Shown here piece after piece: positions 18,850-27,285 of a stretch of DNA of 64,000 nucleotides. A model generated the notes under the pieces. It did not search any database. It was not told the DNA's origin and saw only the letters and a program-made list of their open reading frames with translations. The stretch comes from Sphingobacteriaceae bacterium DW12 (GTDB taxonomy: Bacteria; Bacteroidota; Bacteroidia; Sphingobacteriales; Sphingobacteriaceae). The stretch lies in contig JROE01000006.1 in assembly GCA_000783305.1 (NCBI GenBank), forward strand, positions 357,004-421,003. The letters are read 5' to 3'. Numbering within the stretch: position 1 is the first letter of the stretch; the number at the start of each line of letters is the position of its first letter. The translations under genes and the position numbers were made by a program.

Positions 18850-19320
18850 ATGGAGCAAAAAACTAAAGTAAAAGCTGAATCAGGTAAGCAAGAAATACTG
18901 ATTATTCGCGAATTTGAACTACCAGTAGAGCTGCTTTTTAAAGCATATACAGAATCCGAACTCGTGGAACAATGGATGGGGAATAAGGTGTTGAAGATGG
19001 ATAGTAGGCCTCATGGTAGTTACGAATTTGAGACAAGAGACCGAGCTGGCAATGTGCTGTTTCGAGCTAATGGAATCATTCATGAGTTCGTGCCGAATCA
19101 GAAGATTACACGTACTTTTGAAATGGAAAATACACCTTTTCCGGTCCAACTTGAATTTTTAGAATTCACCAAAATTACGACTGATCGATGTCAATTGACC
19201 ATACATGTCATTTATAAAACGGTCAACGACAGGGATCAGTTATTACAAATGCCATTTGCTGCTGGCATAAATATGGCACACGACCGTCTTGAGAAAATTA
19301 TGAACCAAACGAACATATGA
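18850..19320 (+). CDS. AHSA1/SRPBCC-domain protein
   Basis: The protein is 156 residues, the usual size for a single START-like SRPBCC fold. Visible motifs are IREFELPVELLFKAYTESELVEQWMG at the start (the AHSA1 opening) and RTFEME..PFPVQLEFLEF in the middle. The fold makes a hydrophobic ligand cavity; no specific ligand is known. ArsR-AHSA1-DoxX gene sets are common, and the ArsR is thought to control the other two. Its stop overlaps the start of the DoxX gene by 4 bases (ATGA). Confidence 0.85.
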   Translation: MEQKTKVKAESGKQEILIIREFELPVELLFKAYTESELVEQWMGNKVLKMDSRPHGSYEFETRDRAGNVLFRANGIIHEFVPNQKITRTFEMENTPFPVQLEFLEFTKITTDRCQLTIHVIYKTVNDRDQLLQMPFAAGINMAHDRLEKIMNQTNI

Positions 19321-19727
19321 TGAATACAGGTATTGCTGAGCCTAAGGGCTCTACGAAAACAGAAAAAATATTATATTGGGTTTTTACTGCTTGGTTAGCA
19401 TTGGGAATGCTCTCTACGGGCATTGTACAGTTTATTGGTACAGAGGAGGAGCTCGCTTCTTTTGACCATCTGGGATATCCAAGTTATTTATTGATTATAT
19501 TGGCAATATGGAAGATTCTGGGTGTGGTGGCAGTTCTTATGCCAAGACTCCCGCTACTTAAAGAGTGGGCATATGCTGGATTTTTCTTTGTTAGTTCGGG
19601 CGCGACTATTTCGCATGTTGTTCTAGGGGACGGCCTGTCAGATGTCTTTCCTTCGATATTGCTTCTAGCGCTTACGATTATATCTTGGTACCTAAGGCCT
19701 GCGAGTAGAAGAATGAAAACTTCCTAA
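19317..19727 (+). CDS. DoxX-family membrane protein
   Basis: The protein is 136 residues with four hydrophobic helices (ILYWVFTAWLALGMLSTGIVQ, LLIILAIWKILGVVAVLMP, EWAYAGFFFVSSGATISHVV, SILLLALTIISWYL), the DoxX-like topology. The WKILG and EWAYAGF motifs are typical of the DoxX/DUF417-like group. Members are loosely linked with thiosulfate oxidation or redox stress, but no reaction can be assigned. It is translationally coupled to the AHSA1 gene by an ATGA overlap. Confidence 0.83.
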   Translation: MMNTGIAEPKGSTKTEKILYWVFTAWLALGMLSTGIVQFIGTEEELASFDHLGYPSYLLIILAIWKILGVVAVLMPRLPLLKEWAYAGFFFVSSGATISHVVLGDGLSDVFPSILLLALTIISWYLRPASRRMKTS

Positions 19728-19747
19728 TTTATCTAATACCTATAGAA

Positions 19748-20308
19748 ATGAAAAAATTTGACATACCACCACAACGGATTGAAGAGCTTTTCCATATTTT
19801 GAAAAAACGATTTGAAAAAAACATGGATCGTCATGAAGGAATTGTATGGAGTGATGTTCAGCATAAACTGGAAAATAATCTCGATAAGCTTTGGTCGCTT
19901 AATGAAATGGAAGAAACTGGTGGCGAACCGGACATTATTGGTTATGATACAAAGACTGGTGAACACATCATTTGTGATTGCGCGATAGAAAGCCCTAAAG
20001 GACGTAGAAGTATTTGTTACGATCATGAGGCTTTAGAATCTAGGAAAGAGCATAAACCTAAGAATAGTGCTGTGGCGATGGCCGACGAGATGGGGATTGA
20101 AATGTTGAATGAAGAGCAATACCATGCATTGCAAAAGCTAGGGAAATTTGATACAAAAACTTCGAGTTGGATTCTCACGCCTTCAAATGTAAGAAGTCTT
20201 GGTGGCGCTATTTTTGGCGATTGGCGTTTTGGGCGTGTTTTTATCTATCACAATGGTGCGGAGTCATATTATGCCGCTAGGGGCTTTAGAGGGCTATTGC
20301 GGGTGTAG
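19748..20308 (+). CDS. DUF4256-family cytosolic protein
   Basis: The protein is 186 residues with no signal or membrane segment. It matches the DUF4256 layout: LFHILKKRFEKNMDRHEGIVWSDV, GGEPDIIGYD, DCAIESPKGRRSICYD and the C-terminal GDWRFGRVFIYHNGAESYYAARGFRG. Function is unknown. It starts 20 bases after the DoxX gene and may be the fourth gene of the ArsR-controlled unit. Confidence 0.78.
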   Translation: MKKFDIPPQRIEELFHILKKRFEKNMDRHEGIVWSDVQHKLENNLDKLWSLNEMEETGGEPDIIGYDTKTGEHIICDCAIESPKGRRSICYDHEALESRKEHKPKNSAVAMADEMGIEMLNEEQYHALQKLGKFDTKTSSWILTPSNVRSLGGAIFGDWRFGRVFIYHNGAESYYAARGFRGLLRV

Positions 20309-20359
20309 CTTTAATGGCTTTGCTTCCTTCCAAGATTGAATTGGAAAGTATGATAATCT

Positions 20360-20389
20360 GAGCTCCATTTACTTTTGTAATCGGAGCTC
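20360..20389 (+). terminator. Hairpin after the DUF4256 gene
   Basis: GAGCTCC (20360-20366) and GGAGCTC (20383-20389) form a 7-bp stem. The loop can pair further (ATTTAC/GTAAT). It is not immediately followed by a T-run, so it is a weak candidate terminator between two convergent genes. Confidence 0.45.
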
Positions 20390-20442
20390 ATCCGTGTACA
20401 TGTGTATTTTTATTAATAAAATACGGTGTTGAGCTTTCTTTT

Positions 20443-21351
20443 TTAAAGAGCTATTCTCACTTTATAAAGTTTTATATCTGGGACGTTTATTGTTTTTGTG
20501 GGATTGTCCATATAGATATGGTGAGTCCACCAACTTTCTTCAGCAATGGTATATATCAATTGTTGAGTTTTCGGGGATACATTTGCAGATTTTATATTGT
20601 GTTTGTCCTTGAGCGGTTCGAAAGGTGTAAACTTTTGTTTCTCTAGATCAAAGCTGAAAACCCCATGATGGGTAGATATCAAAAAAGTGGAAGCGTTTAT
20701 TTGAGAAAGATCGTGTCCACCGACATCGGGAAGTGCCCATGAATTCTCCAGCGTTAAAATGGGTTGGTCGGTGTACCAATTCTTTAAGGAATAGGCTTTT
20801 AATAAAAGATAACCCAACACATATAGTCGCTGGTCTTTTGTATTCCAAACCACGCCATGTCCCGAATAGAGCGTGTCCTTGTATATTACCTTTTCAGGTT
20901 TTAATAAATCATATACTTCAAGGCTATTGCCCGCTTTGTGTGTTGAGTTGGCTACTGCGATGCGATTACCAGGAAGTAAATCCACTGAATGTGCCATAGG
21001 TGTCTTGGCGTAGAATTCGACTTTACGTTTAGCGATGTCCAATAGAATGGTCGCTCCTCCAGAAGAGGTGAGCAAAAGCTTGGAATTATTAACTACAGGC
21101 TTGCACTCATCCAAAGGAATGAGTAGCTTTTGATACTCCTCAGGAAGATTCGTAGCTTCAGAAACTGACCAACTCCAAACGATTTCCGTATGTGTATCAC
21201 TTGATTTTTTTGGATCTACAACGATAACTTTATCCTCTCCGCAAGCGACTAGGTGCCCTTTGGGAAGCTTGCTAATATTTTGCGATATAGCGCTAGATGC
21301 GATATGTAAAAGTATAACCAGTGATAGGTAATGCTTCATGATTGGTTTCAT
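20443..21351 (-). CDS. Secreted beta-propeller-like protein (DUF6528-like)
   Basis: The protein is 302 residues. The signal peptide begins at the first or second Met (MKHYLSLVILLHIASSAISQ). The body shows repeated beta-strand units: HLVACGEDKVIVVDP, LLTSSGGATILLDI, MAHSVDLLPGNRIAVANS, GHGVVWNTKDQRLYVLG, STFLISTHHGVFSFD and KSANVSPKTQQLIYT. This is a WD40/quinoprotein-like propeller matching what I recall of DUF6528. No catalytic motif is visible. Proteins of this kind occur near glycan loci, but here the neighbours are a DUF4256 gene and the restriction locus, so a role is not apparent. Confidence 0.65.
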   Translation of the reverse strand: MKPIMKHYLSLVILLHIASSAISQNISKLPKGHLVACGEDKVIVVDPKKSSDTHTEIVWSWSVSEATNLPEEYQKLLIPLDECKPVVNNSKLLLTSSGGATILLDIAKRKVEFYAKTPMAHSVDLLPGNRIAVANSTHKAGNSLEVYDLLKPEKVIYKDTLYSGHGVVWNTKDQRLYVLGYLLLKAYSLKNWYTDQPILTLENSWALPDVGGHDLSQINASTFLISTHHGVFSFDLEKQKFTPFEPLKDKHNIKSANVSPKTQQLIYTIAEESWWTHHIYMDNPTKTINVPDIKLYKVRIAL

Positions 21352-21466
21352 TTGTTCGAATTGCTATTTTTAAGGTAAGTTAATACTTATAAAGAGTTCT
21401 TTCAAAACATTAAAAAAGATTTTATTACTGGGCGTGGATTTTTTAGGAGATATCTATGTTGCGCTT

Positions 21467-21949
21467 TTATTTATAAAGTCTTCTGGTCTCCAAAAAAAGA
21501 TCAATTTGATTGGTGACCTTGGGTAGGTTTTTCAAGATATCTTGTGACCAAAATCGAAATACGGTATACCCCATATCTCTTAATGACTGGTTTACCTTCA
21601 CATCTTTTTGTATGTTACGTTCGATTTTCGGAATCCAGAATAGACGGTTGGACTTTATTTGCTCGCGACGATTTTTCCAATCGAATCCGTGCCAGAATTC
21701 ACCATCTACGAATATGGCTAGTTTGTATTTTTTGATGGCAATATCGGGTCGGCCGGGAAGCTTGTTGTCATGTATTCGAAATCGTATATGTTTAGCCCAT
21801 AGTGCACGCCGAAGCACCATCTCGGGTTTGGAATGCTTTCCTTTTATTTTAGACATGAGGTAGCTACGAGCAGGAGAAGTGTAAAATCCTGCAGATTCTT
21901 CAAATCGCGGTACTTTTATTCGGTCGTTATCAGCATCATATGTGGGCAT
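21467..21949 (-). CDS. vsr: Very short patch repair endonuclease Vsr
   Basis: The protein is 160 residues. It contains MSKIKGKHSKPEMVLRRAL and PGRPDIAIKKYKLAIFVDG, with the catalytic-type Asp69, and FWHG with His87. Vsr nicks next to T:G mismatches formed when 5-methylcytosine deaminates and so protects methylated sites from C-to-T mutation. It is divergent from the cytosine methyltransferase gene, 254 bases away. The zinc-binding residues of the E. coli-type HGCFWHGHDC motif are replaced (DGEFWHGFDW), so zinc is probably not bound there. The N-terminal 30 residues are an extension relative to the minimal enzyme. Confidence 0.88.
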   Translation of the reverse strand: MPTYDADNDRIKVPRFEESAGFYTSPARSYLMSKIKGKHSKPEMVLRRALWAKHIRFRIHDNKLPGRPDIAIKKYKLAIFVDGEFWHGFDWKNRREQIKSNRLFWIPKIERNIQKDVKVNQSLRDMGYTVFRFWSQDILKNLPKVTNQIDLFLETRRLYK

Positions 21950-22163
21950 ACTGCAAATATAACAAATGGGGGCGCGATTCGTTTTTTATTGGAATTACTT
22001 TTCCCAGATTATGAAATTGCTAATTGTATTAGTGTGTTGCCAATTTGTATTTACGTTTGTACCACTGATGAAGGGGGGGACAAAAACCGTCGTTAGACAT
22101 TTGAAGTAGCATGCGGATTATGAATAAGTTAGATTTTTGAACAATTTTAATCAATTCCATTAG

Positions 22164-22194
22164 TTGACTATTTAGAACTATAACATTACTTTTG
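22164..22194 (+). promoter_or_regulatory. Promoter of the methyltransferase gene
   Basis: TTG (22164-22166) and TACTTTTG (22187-22194), 20 bases apart, match the Bacteroidota -33/-7 pattern. Transcription would start near 22200, leaving almost no leader before the ATG at 22204. This argues against the TTG at 22192 as the start codon. Confidence 0.6.
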
Positions 22195-22203
22195 TTAGAT
22201 TAT

Positions 22204-23454
22204 ATGGCAAAAAAAATTAAGGTAATTGAACTCTTTGCAGGAGTTGGTGGTTTTCATTTGGGCTTGACCCAGGCATCTAGTAAATACGAGGTGGTATGGA
22301 GCAACCAGTGGGAGCCAGCGACCAAAAGTCAACCTGCTTCTGATATTTATAGGTCCCGTTTTCCAGAGACCGCACATTCCAATAGTGATATCGCAGCAGT
22401 TATTGAAGAAGATTTTGAATCTATACCTGATCATGATTTGTTAGTAGGAGGATTTCCGTGCCAAGATTATTCCGTAGCTAGTACATTAAAAAGGTCGGGT
22501 GGTATTGAGGGTAAAAAAGGTGTGCTTTGGTGGTCTATACACGATATATTGAGGCTTAAGAAAGAGAACAGACCCAAATATCTTTTCTTAGAAAATGTAG
22601 ATCGTTTGATTAAGTCTCCTGCCAAACAGCGAGGACGCGATTTTGCTATTATGTTGGCTTCATTATCTGATTTAGGATATGCGGTCGAATGGCGTATTAT
22701 CAACGCTGCGGAGTATGGCTTGCCGCAACGTCGTAGACGCATCTTTATTATGGCCTATCATGAAAGCTCAACCTTGTGCAAGGAGCTGAAGAATACTGAT
22801 AGCCAGAAATGGATTAAGGAAGATGGTGTGCTGGCCGATGCGTTTCCGGTAGGAGTCGACAGTGGTATATCTCGCAGATTTGATATCTCGGGAACATTGG
22901 ACTATGTGACTGCATATTTCAATAAAGATAAGGGAATCGCTGAAAGCGCATTCGAAAATACAGGTGTAATGGTCAATAGGGAGGTATATACTATTAAGAC
23001 TGTGCCGGACTATACGGGGGCGTATACCCAATTGAAAGATATCTTGATTAATGAGCATGATGTGCCTGAAAATTATTTTATCAATGCGGCCGATTTAGAT
23101 AAGTGGACCTATTTGAAGGGCGCTAAAAGTGAACTACGTGTGAATAAGGCGGCAGGATTTGAGTACAATTATTCAGAGGGGCCCATGATATTCCCCGATG
23201 CTCTCGATAAGCCTTCCCGAACTATCATCACAGGTGAGGGAGGAACAGCCCCCTCGCGATTTAAGCATGTAATACAGACAGCTTCGGGTAGATTGAGAAG
23301 ATTGACACCTTTAGAGTTGGAACGGTTAAACATGTTTCCTGATGATCACACCAAAGAGGCTCCAGATGTAAAGCGTGCCTTCTTCATGGGAAATGCCCTG
23401 GTGGTTGGCATTATTGAACGAATTGGTAAAGCATTAATAAAAAGGGTTTCGTAA
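22204..23454 (+). CDS. DNA (cytosine-5) methyltransferase, M.Sau3AI-like
   Basis: The protein is 416 residues from ATG 22204. Motif I is VIELFAGVGGFHLGL, motif IV GGFPCQDYS (catalytic Cys86), motif VI FLENVD, motif VIII QRRRRIFI, and motifs IX/X include RRLTPLELERLNMFPDD and FFMGNALVVGIIERIG. The target-recognition region lies between VIII and IX. Its size and its neighbours (a MutH/Sau3AI-type nuclease and Vsr) suggest GATC with C5 methylation as target. This is inference from the pairing; the recognition domain cannot be decoded by eye. The final codons and stop lie in a terminator hairpin. Confidence 0.9.
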   Translation: MAKKIKVIELFAGVGGFHLGLTQASSKYEVVWSNQWEPATKSQPASDIYRSRFPETAHSNSDIAAVIEEDFESIPDHDLLVGGFPCQDYSVASTLKRSGGIEGKKGVLWWSIHDILRLKKENRPKYLFLENVDRLIKSPAKQRGRDFAIMLASLSDLGYAVEWRIINAAEYGLPQRRRRIFIMAYHESSTLCKELKNTDSQKWIKEDGVLADAFPVGVDSGISRRFDISGTLDYVTAYFNKDKGIAESAFENTGVMVNREVYTIKTVPDYTGAYTQLKDILINEHDVPENYFINAADLDKWTYLKGAKSELRVNKAAGFEYNYSEGPMIFPDALDKPSRTIITGEGGTAPSRFKHVIQTASGRLRRLTPLELERLNMFPDDHTKEAPDVKRAFFMGNALVVGIIERIGKALIKRVS

Positions 23455-23469
23455 GAAGCCCTTTTTATT
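23436..23469 (+). terminator. Terminator folded around the methyltransferase stop codon
   Basis: Arms 23436-23450 and 23455-23469 form a 15-bp stem with one G-T wobble. The loop is GTAA, which contains the TAA stop codon (23452-23454), and the second arm carries a T5 run. It sits between the methyltransferase gene and the endonuclease gene, 13 bases before the latter's ATG, and so may limit read-through to the endonuclease. Confidence 0.75.
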
Positions 23470-23482
23470 ATCTTAAATATAT

Positions 23483-24955
23483 ATGAAAACCTCTAGCCAT
23501 ATACCAGCTCCATTACCTTATGATAAACAGGATAAGGAGTCGATATTGCGGTATGCGCAGAAACTGATTGGGAAATCGCTCCGTGAAGAATTGGACGTAG
23601 ACGACGACTCTGCGCTACAGCGTCTGGGCAAAGGTCGATTCGGGAATATGGTAGAGGAGCTGTATTTCAAATATAGCCCCAACTCGGCAGCCTATGCAGA
23701 TTTTCCAGAAGCTGGTCTAGAACTAAAGACCACACCGTTGAAACAAATAGGAAAGGGACTGTCATCCAAGGAACGTCTGGTATTCAATATCATTAACTAT
23801 ATGGAAGAATATAAGGCAACTTTTGCGACTAGTTCGTTTTGGATTAAAAACAAGGAACTTCTGTTGCTCTTCTATTTGCATGATGGTGAACAAATCCCTT
23901 TAGACTATTGTTTCAAAATTGTTCGATTATGGCGGTTTCCGGTTGAAGATCTCAAGATTATTATCGATGACTGGAATACTATTGTCAATAAGATACGGGC
24001 AGGACGAGCCCACGAACTGTCAGAAGGAGACACCTTGTATTTGGGAGCCTGTACCAAGGGGGCAAGCAAAAATAGTATGCGTGAGCAGCCTTTTTCTTCT
24101 GTACGGGCTATGCAACGGGCTTTTTCCTTAAAATCCAAATACTTGAATTTTATAATCGAGCAGTCTTTCAGAAATATTTCACATATTATAGATGAAAACG
24201 AGTATGAATATGTATTGAGGGAAGATAAGCAAACTCATCCGGAATATTCTAGATTTCGTAACCCTGGGCTACAGGAAGTGGAATCCGCTGTTAAATCCGT
24301 AGATCAATATAGACCGGGTCAGACTTTTGAAGAATTGGTGCAAGAACGGTTTGACGCCTACCTAGGCTGGTCGGATCAGGAATTAATGGCCCATTTCGAT
24401 TTGCAAATAATCCCCTCAGCCAAAAATCGTTATAAGGTGATTTGTAACCGTATTCTGGGAGTAAAGGGGAAGCGTATCGCGGAGTTCGAAAAGGCGGATG
24501 TAGAGATGAAGACAATTGTGTTGGACTACAATGGTGCGTTGAGAGAGAGTATGTCATTTCAACAGATTAAATATAAGGACATCGTTGATGAACAGTGGTC
24601 GGATTCATATTTTTATCACGTATTGTCGAAACGCTTTTTCTTTGTCGTTTTTCAAAAAGATGCGGTTGGCGAGCCCCGTCTCCTGAAGGTCTTCTTTTGG
24701 ACTATGCCTACTGCGGATCTGCAGGTAGCAAAGCTATTTTGGGAGGATACCAAGGCTAAGATTATTCGGAATGATTTCGAAAATTTTATCAAGATAGCAG
24801 ATCGAAGGATTTGCCACGTCCGACCCAAAGGGCGTGATGCCAATGATTTGATGGAAACGGCCTCTGGTCGTTGGGAAAAGAAAAAGGCTTATTGGCTAAA
24901 TAGTGGGTATATCAAGAAAATCGTTACGGATCAAAATATAGCTTCCAGATTATAA
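23483..24955 (+). CDS. Sau3AI/MutH-family type II restriction endonuclease
   Basis: The protein is 490 residues, almost exactly the length I recall for Sau3AI (489). The N-terminal MutH-like domain has GRFGNMVEELYF and a catalytic site D73-x6-E80-x-K82 (in DFPEAGLELK), the spacing of MutH D70/E77/K79. A second, related domain (about 270-485) has KVICNRILGVKGKRIAEF and E341-x-K343. In Sau3AI the C-terminal MutH-like domain is not catalytic and helps bind a second site. Cleavage at GATC unless methylated by the upstream enzyme is the expected activity. GATC sites are common in this window, so host DNA must be protected. Confidence 0.85.
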   Translation: MKTSSHIPAPLPYDKQDKESILRYAQKLIGKSLREELDVDDDSALQRLGKGRFGNMVEELYFKYSPNSAAYADFPEAGLELKTTPLKQIGKGLSSKERLVFNIINYMEEYKATFATSSFWIKNKELLLLFYLHDGEQIPLDYCFKIVRLWRFPVEDLKIIIDDWNTIVNKIRAGRAHELSEGDTLYLGACTKGASKNSMREQPFSSVRAMQRAFSLKSKYLNFIIEQSFRNISHIIDENEYEYVLREDKQTHPEYSRFRNPGLQEVESAVKSVDQYRPGQTFEELVQERFDAYLGWSDQELMAHFDLQIIPSAKNRYKVICNRILGVKGKRIAEFEKADVEMKTIVLDYNGALRESMSFQQIKYKDIVDEQWSDSYFYHVLSKRFFFVVFQKDAVGEPRLLKVFFWTMPTADLQVAKLFWEDTKAKIIRNDFENFIKIADRRICHVRPKGRDANDLMETASGRWEKKKAYWLNSGYIKKIVTDQNIASRL

Positions 24956-25491
24956 AAGATAGGGGACCTCCAGCCCTTCGGAAGTGTTAATAAATCTGGC
25001 TTGTCCATGCCATGGTTATTGGTCCTTCTCACAATATCTTCTATCTCGTAGTAGCCCATTTTTGCCAAAATCGCTTCATAATATCTTTGAAAAGGAAGTT
25101 TTCTCCCTTGGTATCTAGGCATAGGATAATTGAGGTCTTCTTGCAATGTCAGCCAAAAGATAAGCTCCTTTAGGCGATTTGTAGTTGTGCAGTTCAAGCC
25201 TTTGGCAAAGAGGCATTCCAAAAAATTGATACACTCTTCAAAATTTTCCAAATTGGTCCGTTTATATATGGCCCTTACGATGTCGGCATGCGTATATGCC
25301 TTTGCGGTGTGCATGCTATCGGTTTGATACCACACTTTATAGTCTCCATTGGCTTTGTAACCGGGGTATTCAATAGTGATAGGTTTGTAGTCCAAAGTCG
25401 CCTTTATGTTTTTATAACTATCTTTATACTTTTCTTGGTGCCTATGGGTCTTTTCAATCATAAATGCATAGGCTTGCTCATAGGTCATCAT
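24931..25491 (-). CDS. Uncharacterised protein overlapping the endonuclease gene
   Basis: The protein is 186 residues and I do not recognise it. It has no signal or membrane segment and is rich in Tyr and charged residues. Segments include MTYEQAYAFMIEKTHRH, PGYKANGDYKVWYQTDS and PMPRYQGRKLPFQRYYEAILAKMGYYEIEDIVR. Its last 25 bases overlap the 3' end of the endonuclease gene tail to tail. The length, normal composition and compact placement argue for a real gene. It may belong to the restriction locus or be an unrelated neighbour; no function is proposed. Confidence 0.65.
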   Translation of the reverse strand: MMTYEQAYAFMIEKTHRHQEKYKDSYKNIKATLDYKPITIEYPGYKANGDYKVWYQTDSMHTAKAYTHADIVRAIYKRTNLENFEECINFLECLFAKGLNCTTTNRLKELIFWLTLQEDLNYPMPRYQGRKLPFQRYYEAILAKMGYYEIEDIVRRTNNHGMDKPDLLTLPKGWRSPIFYNLEAIF

Positions 25492-25641
25492 TGTCTTCCA
25501 TTATTTTAATTAAACACGTCGGGTCAGTATGTATTGACGAAAGGATTAGCATCTATTCTCCAATGGCTAAAATACCTAATTGTTGCTGTTTTTGCAATTG
25601 GATTCTAAGGAGAAGTACAGGTTTGTTTTTGGAGCTCACCG

Positions 25642-26976
25642 TTACTTTAGAAAGTCGGCATACCATTTTCCTGAAGATTTGACAATACGTTTTTGAGTTT
25701 GGAAATCGACGTGAACCAATCCAAATCGAGGCTCATAACCTTCAGCCCATTCAAAGTTATCCAAGAATGTCCATATAAAGTAACCCTTTACATCAACTCC
25801 CTCTAACTTAGCTCTATGTACCTGTTGAATGATTTGTTGCAGGTATTGTAGTCGTCTAGAATCCTCCACGCCATCATTTTCTACTCTATCTGGGAAGGCG
25901 GCACCATTTTCGGTGACGAGGATGGGCGGGATATTTGGATATGCAGCAAATTTTTTCAGCACATGGTACATAGAAGCTGGATAGACTTCCCAATTCATGG
26001 CTGTCATTTCTACCTTACGTTGCTTCGCCGTCACTATTTTAGCTCTAAGAAACGGAACGAATAGGGCATGTTTGATGATTTCTCGCGTATAATTTTGTAT
26101 ACCGATAAAGTCCATGTTAAAGCTTAACTCCTTTTCATCGTTAGGCTTCATGTACTTCTCGATACGTTTCAACGCCTTAATTTCATCGGTCGGATAGCCC
26201 ATTCCTAGTAGAGGTTCAATAAATAACCGATTGAGGAGTACATCTGCTTTCTTTGCAGCAATGATATCCTTTTCACGATTTGTAAATGGTTCTACATGGG
26301 AGCAGGAAAAAGTTGTACCGACAATACTGTTGTTTCGCAGTGATTTAATTATCCGAGCTCCTTCAGCTTGTGATAATGCTGCGTGATGTGCTGCTGCTAA
26401 GAAATAGTCTATGCCCCTTTTTCCTGGAGCGTGTACCCCAAAGAAGTAACCAGCAGCGCTAAATACCGTTGGTTCGTTTAGGACCATCCAGTGGTTGACT
26501 CGATCTCCAAAATTGGTTACACAGATGGCCACATATTGGCTAAACCAATCCTTGATGTCTCGGTTTGTCCAGCCTCCTTTTTGTTCAAGATTGTGAGGTA
26601 GGTCCCAATGATATAGTGTTACCCAAGGTGTGATGCCCAATTCAAGTGACAGATTGATAAGTCTATTATAGAAATCTATACCCGATTTGTTTACCTCACC
26701 TATACCGTTCGGAAGTATACGGCTCCAGGCAATGGAAAACCTATAATTGCGAATATTTAAGCTGTGCATCAACTGCAGGTCATCGATGTAGCGATTGTAG
26801 AAGTCACAGGCAATATCCCCTTTATGGTTTTGAAATATTTTATTCCGCTTCTGTACAAATATATCCCAGATAGACGGGCCTTTCCCATCTAGATCATGAG
26901 CGCCTTCGATTTGATATGCCGCAGTCGATACTCCCCAAATAAAATCCTTGCCAAAGGCATCTTTCGTTAAAAGCAT
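25642..26976 (-). CDS. GH1 family beta-glucosidase-like enzyme
   Basis: The protein is 444 residues with no signal peptide, so it is cytoplasmic. GH1 signatures are present: the N-terminal DFIWGVSTAAYQIEGA, acid/base in LNEPT (Glu168) and nucleophile in VTENGAAF (Glu356), plus the WAEGYEPRFGLVHVD aglycone-site segment. Expected activity is beta-glucosidase, possibly also beta-galactosidase or beta-fucosidase. It lies downstream of the GH78 rhamnosidase on the same strand with a 309-base gap, and the two could together release rhamnose and glucose from plant glycosides such as flavonoid rutinosides; this is inference from pairing. Confidence 0.93.
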   Translation of the reverse strand: MLLTKDAFGKDFIWGVSTAAYQIEGAHDLDGKGPSIWDIFVQKRNKIFQNHKGDIACDFYNRYIDDLQLMHSLNIRNYRFSIAWSRILPNGIGEVNKSGIDFYNRLINLSLELGITPWVTLYHWDLPHNLEQKGGWTNRDIKDWFSQYVAICVTNFGDRVNHWMVLNEPTVFSAAGYFFGVHAPGKRGIDYFLAAAHHAALSQAEGARIIKSLRNNSIVGTTFSCSHVEPFTNREKDIIAAKKADVLLNRLFIEPLLGMGYPTDEIKALKRIEKYMKPNDEKELSFNMDFIGIQNYTREIIKHALFVPFLRAKIVTAKQRKVEMTAMNWEVYPASMYHVLKKFAAYPNIPPILVTENGAAFPDRVENDGVEDSRRLQYLQQIIQQVHRAKLEGVDVKGYFIWTFLDNFEWAEGYEPRFGLVHVDFQTQKRIVKSSGKWYADFLK

Positions 26977-27285
26977 CTATGATATGGGTTTGTCATTAAG
27001 TTAGGCAGTAATATACGATTTCTAACTTATGTATTTAATTTTTATGAGATCTTAGTGGTGAATAGAATGAACTGAATTGTATCAAAAATAGGCGGAATAC
27101 CATCCTTTGGAAGAATTTAGCGAGTGTTTTCATAATCGAAATGTATTAAATTGTCTCATACATTTATTATACACTTTAAATCTACGCAGTTGTTGTATCT
27201 TCTATGTTAATCGTATATTAAATTTTACTACCCGAGCTGCTTGATATTGACGGCCGATCGCTCCATTTCATACAGATACTGGAGA
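26977..27285 (-). other. Intergenic region between GH78 and GH1
   Basis: This AT-rich gap of 309 bases holds no gene I can support. An inverted repeat ACTGGAGA/TCTCCAGT (27278-27285/27297-27304) spans the GH78 stop codon and could be a weak terminator or processing site. No clear -33/-7 pair was found for GH1. Confidence 0.4.

Noticed and set aside
22148..22163. TAATCAATT before the methyltransferase gene considered as a third copy of the Sus promoter block.
   Set aside because: Only the AT-rich core matches; the upstream block and spacing are missing.
21467..25491. The restriction locus considered as part of a larger mobile island.
   Set aside because: No integrase, direct repeats, tRNA or clear base-composition change at its borders could be seen.
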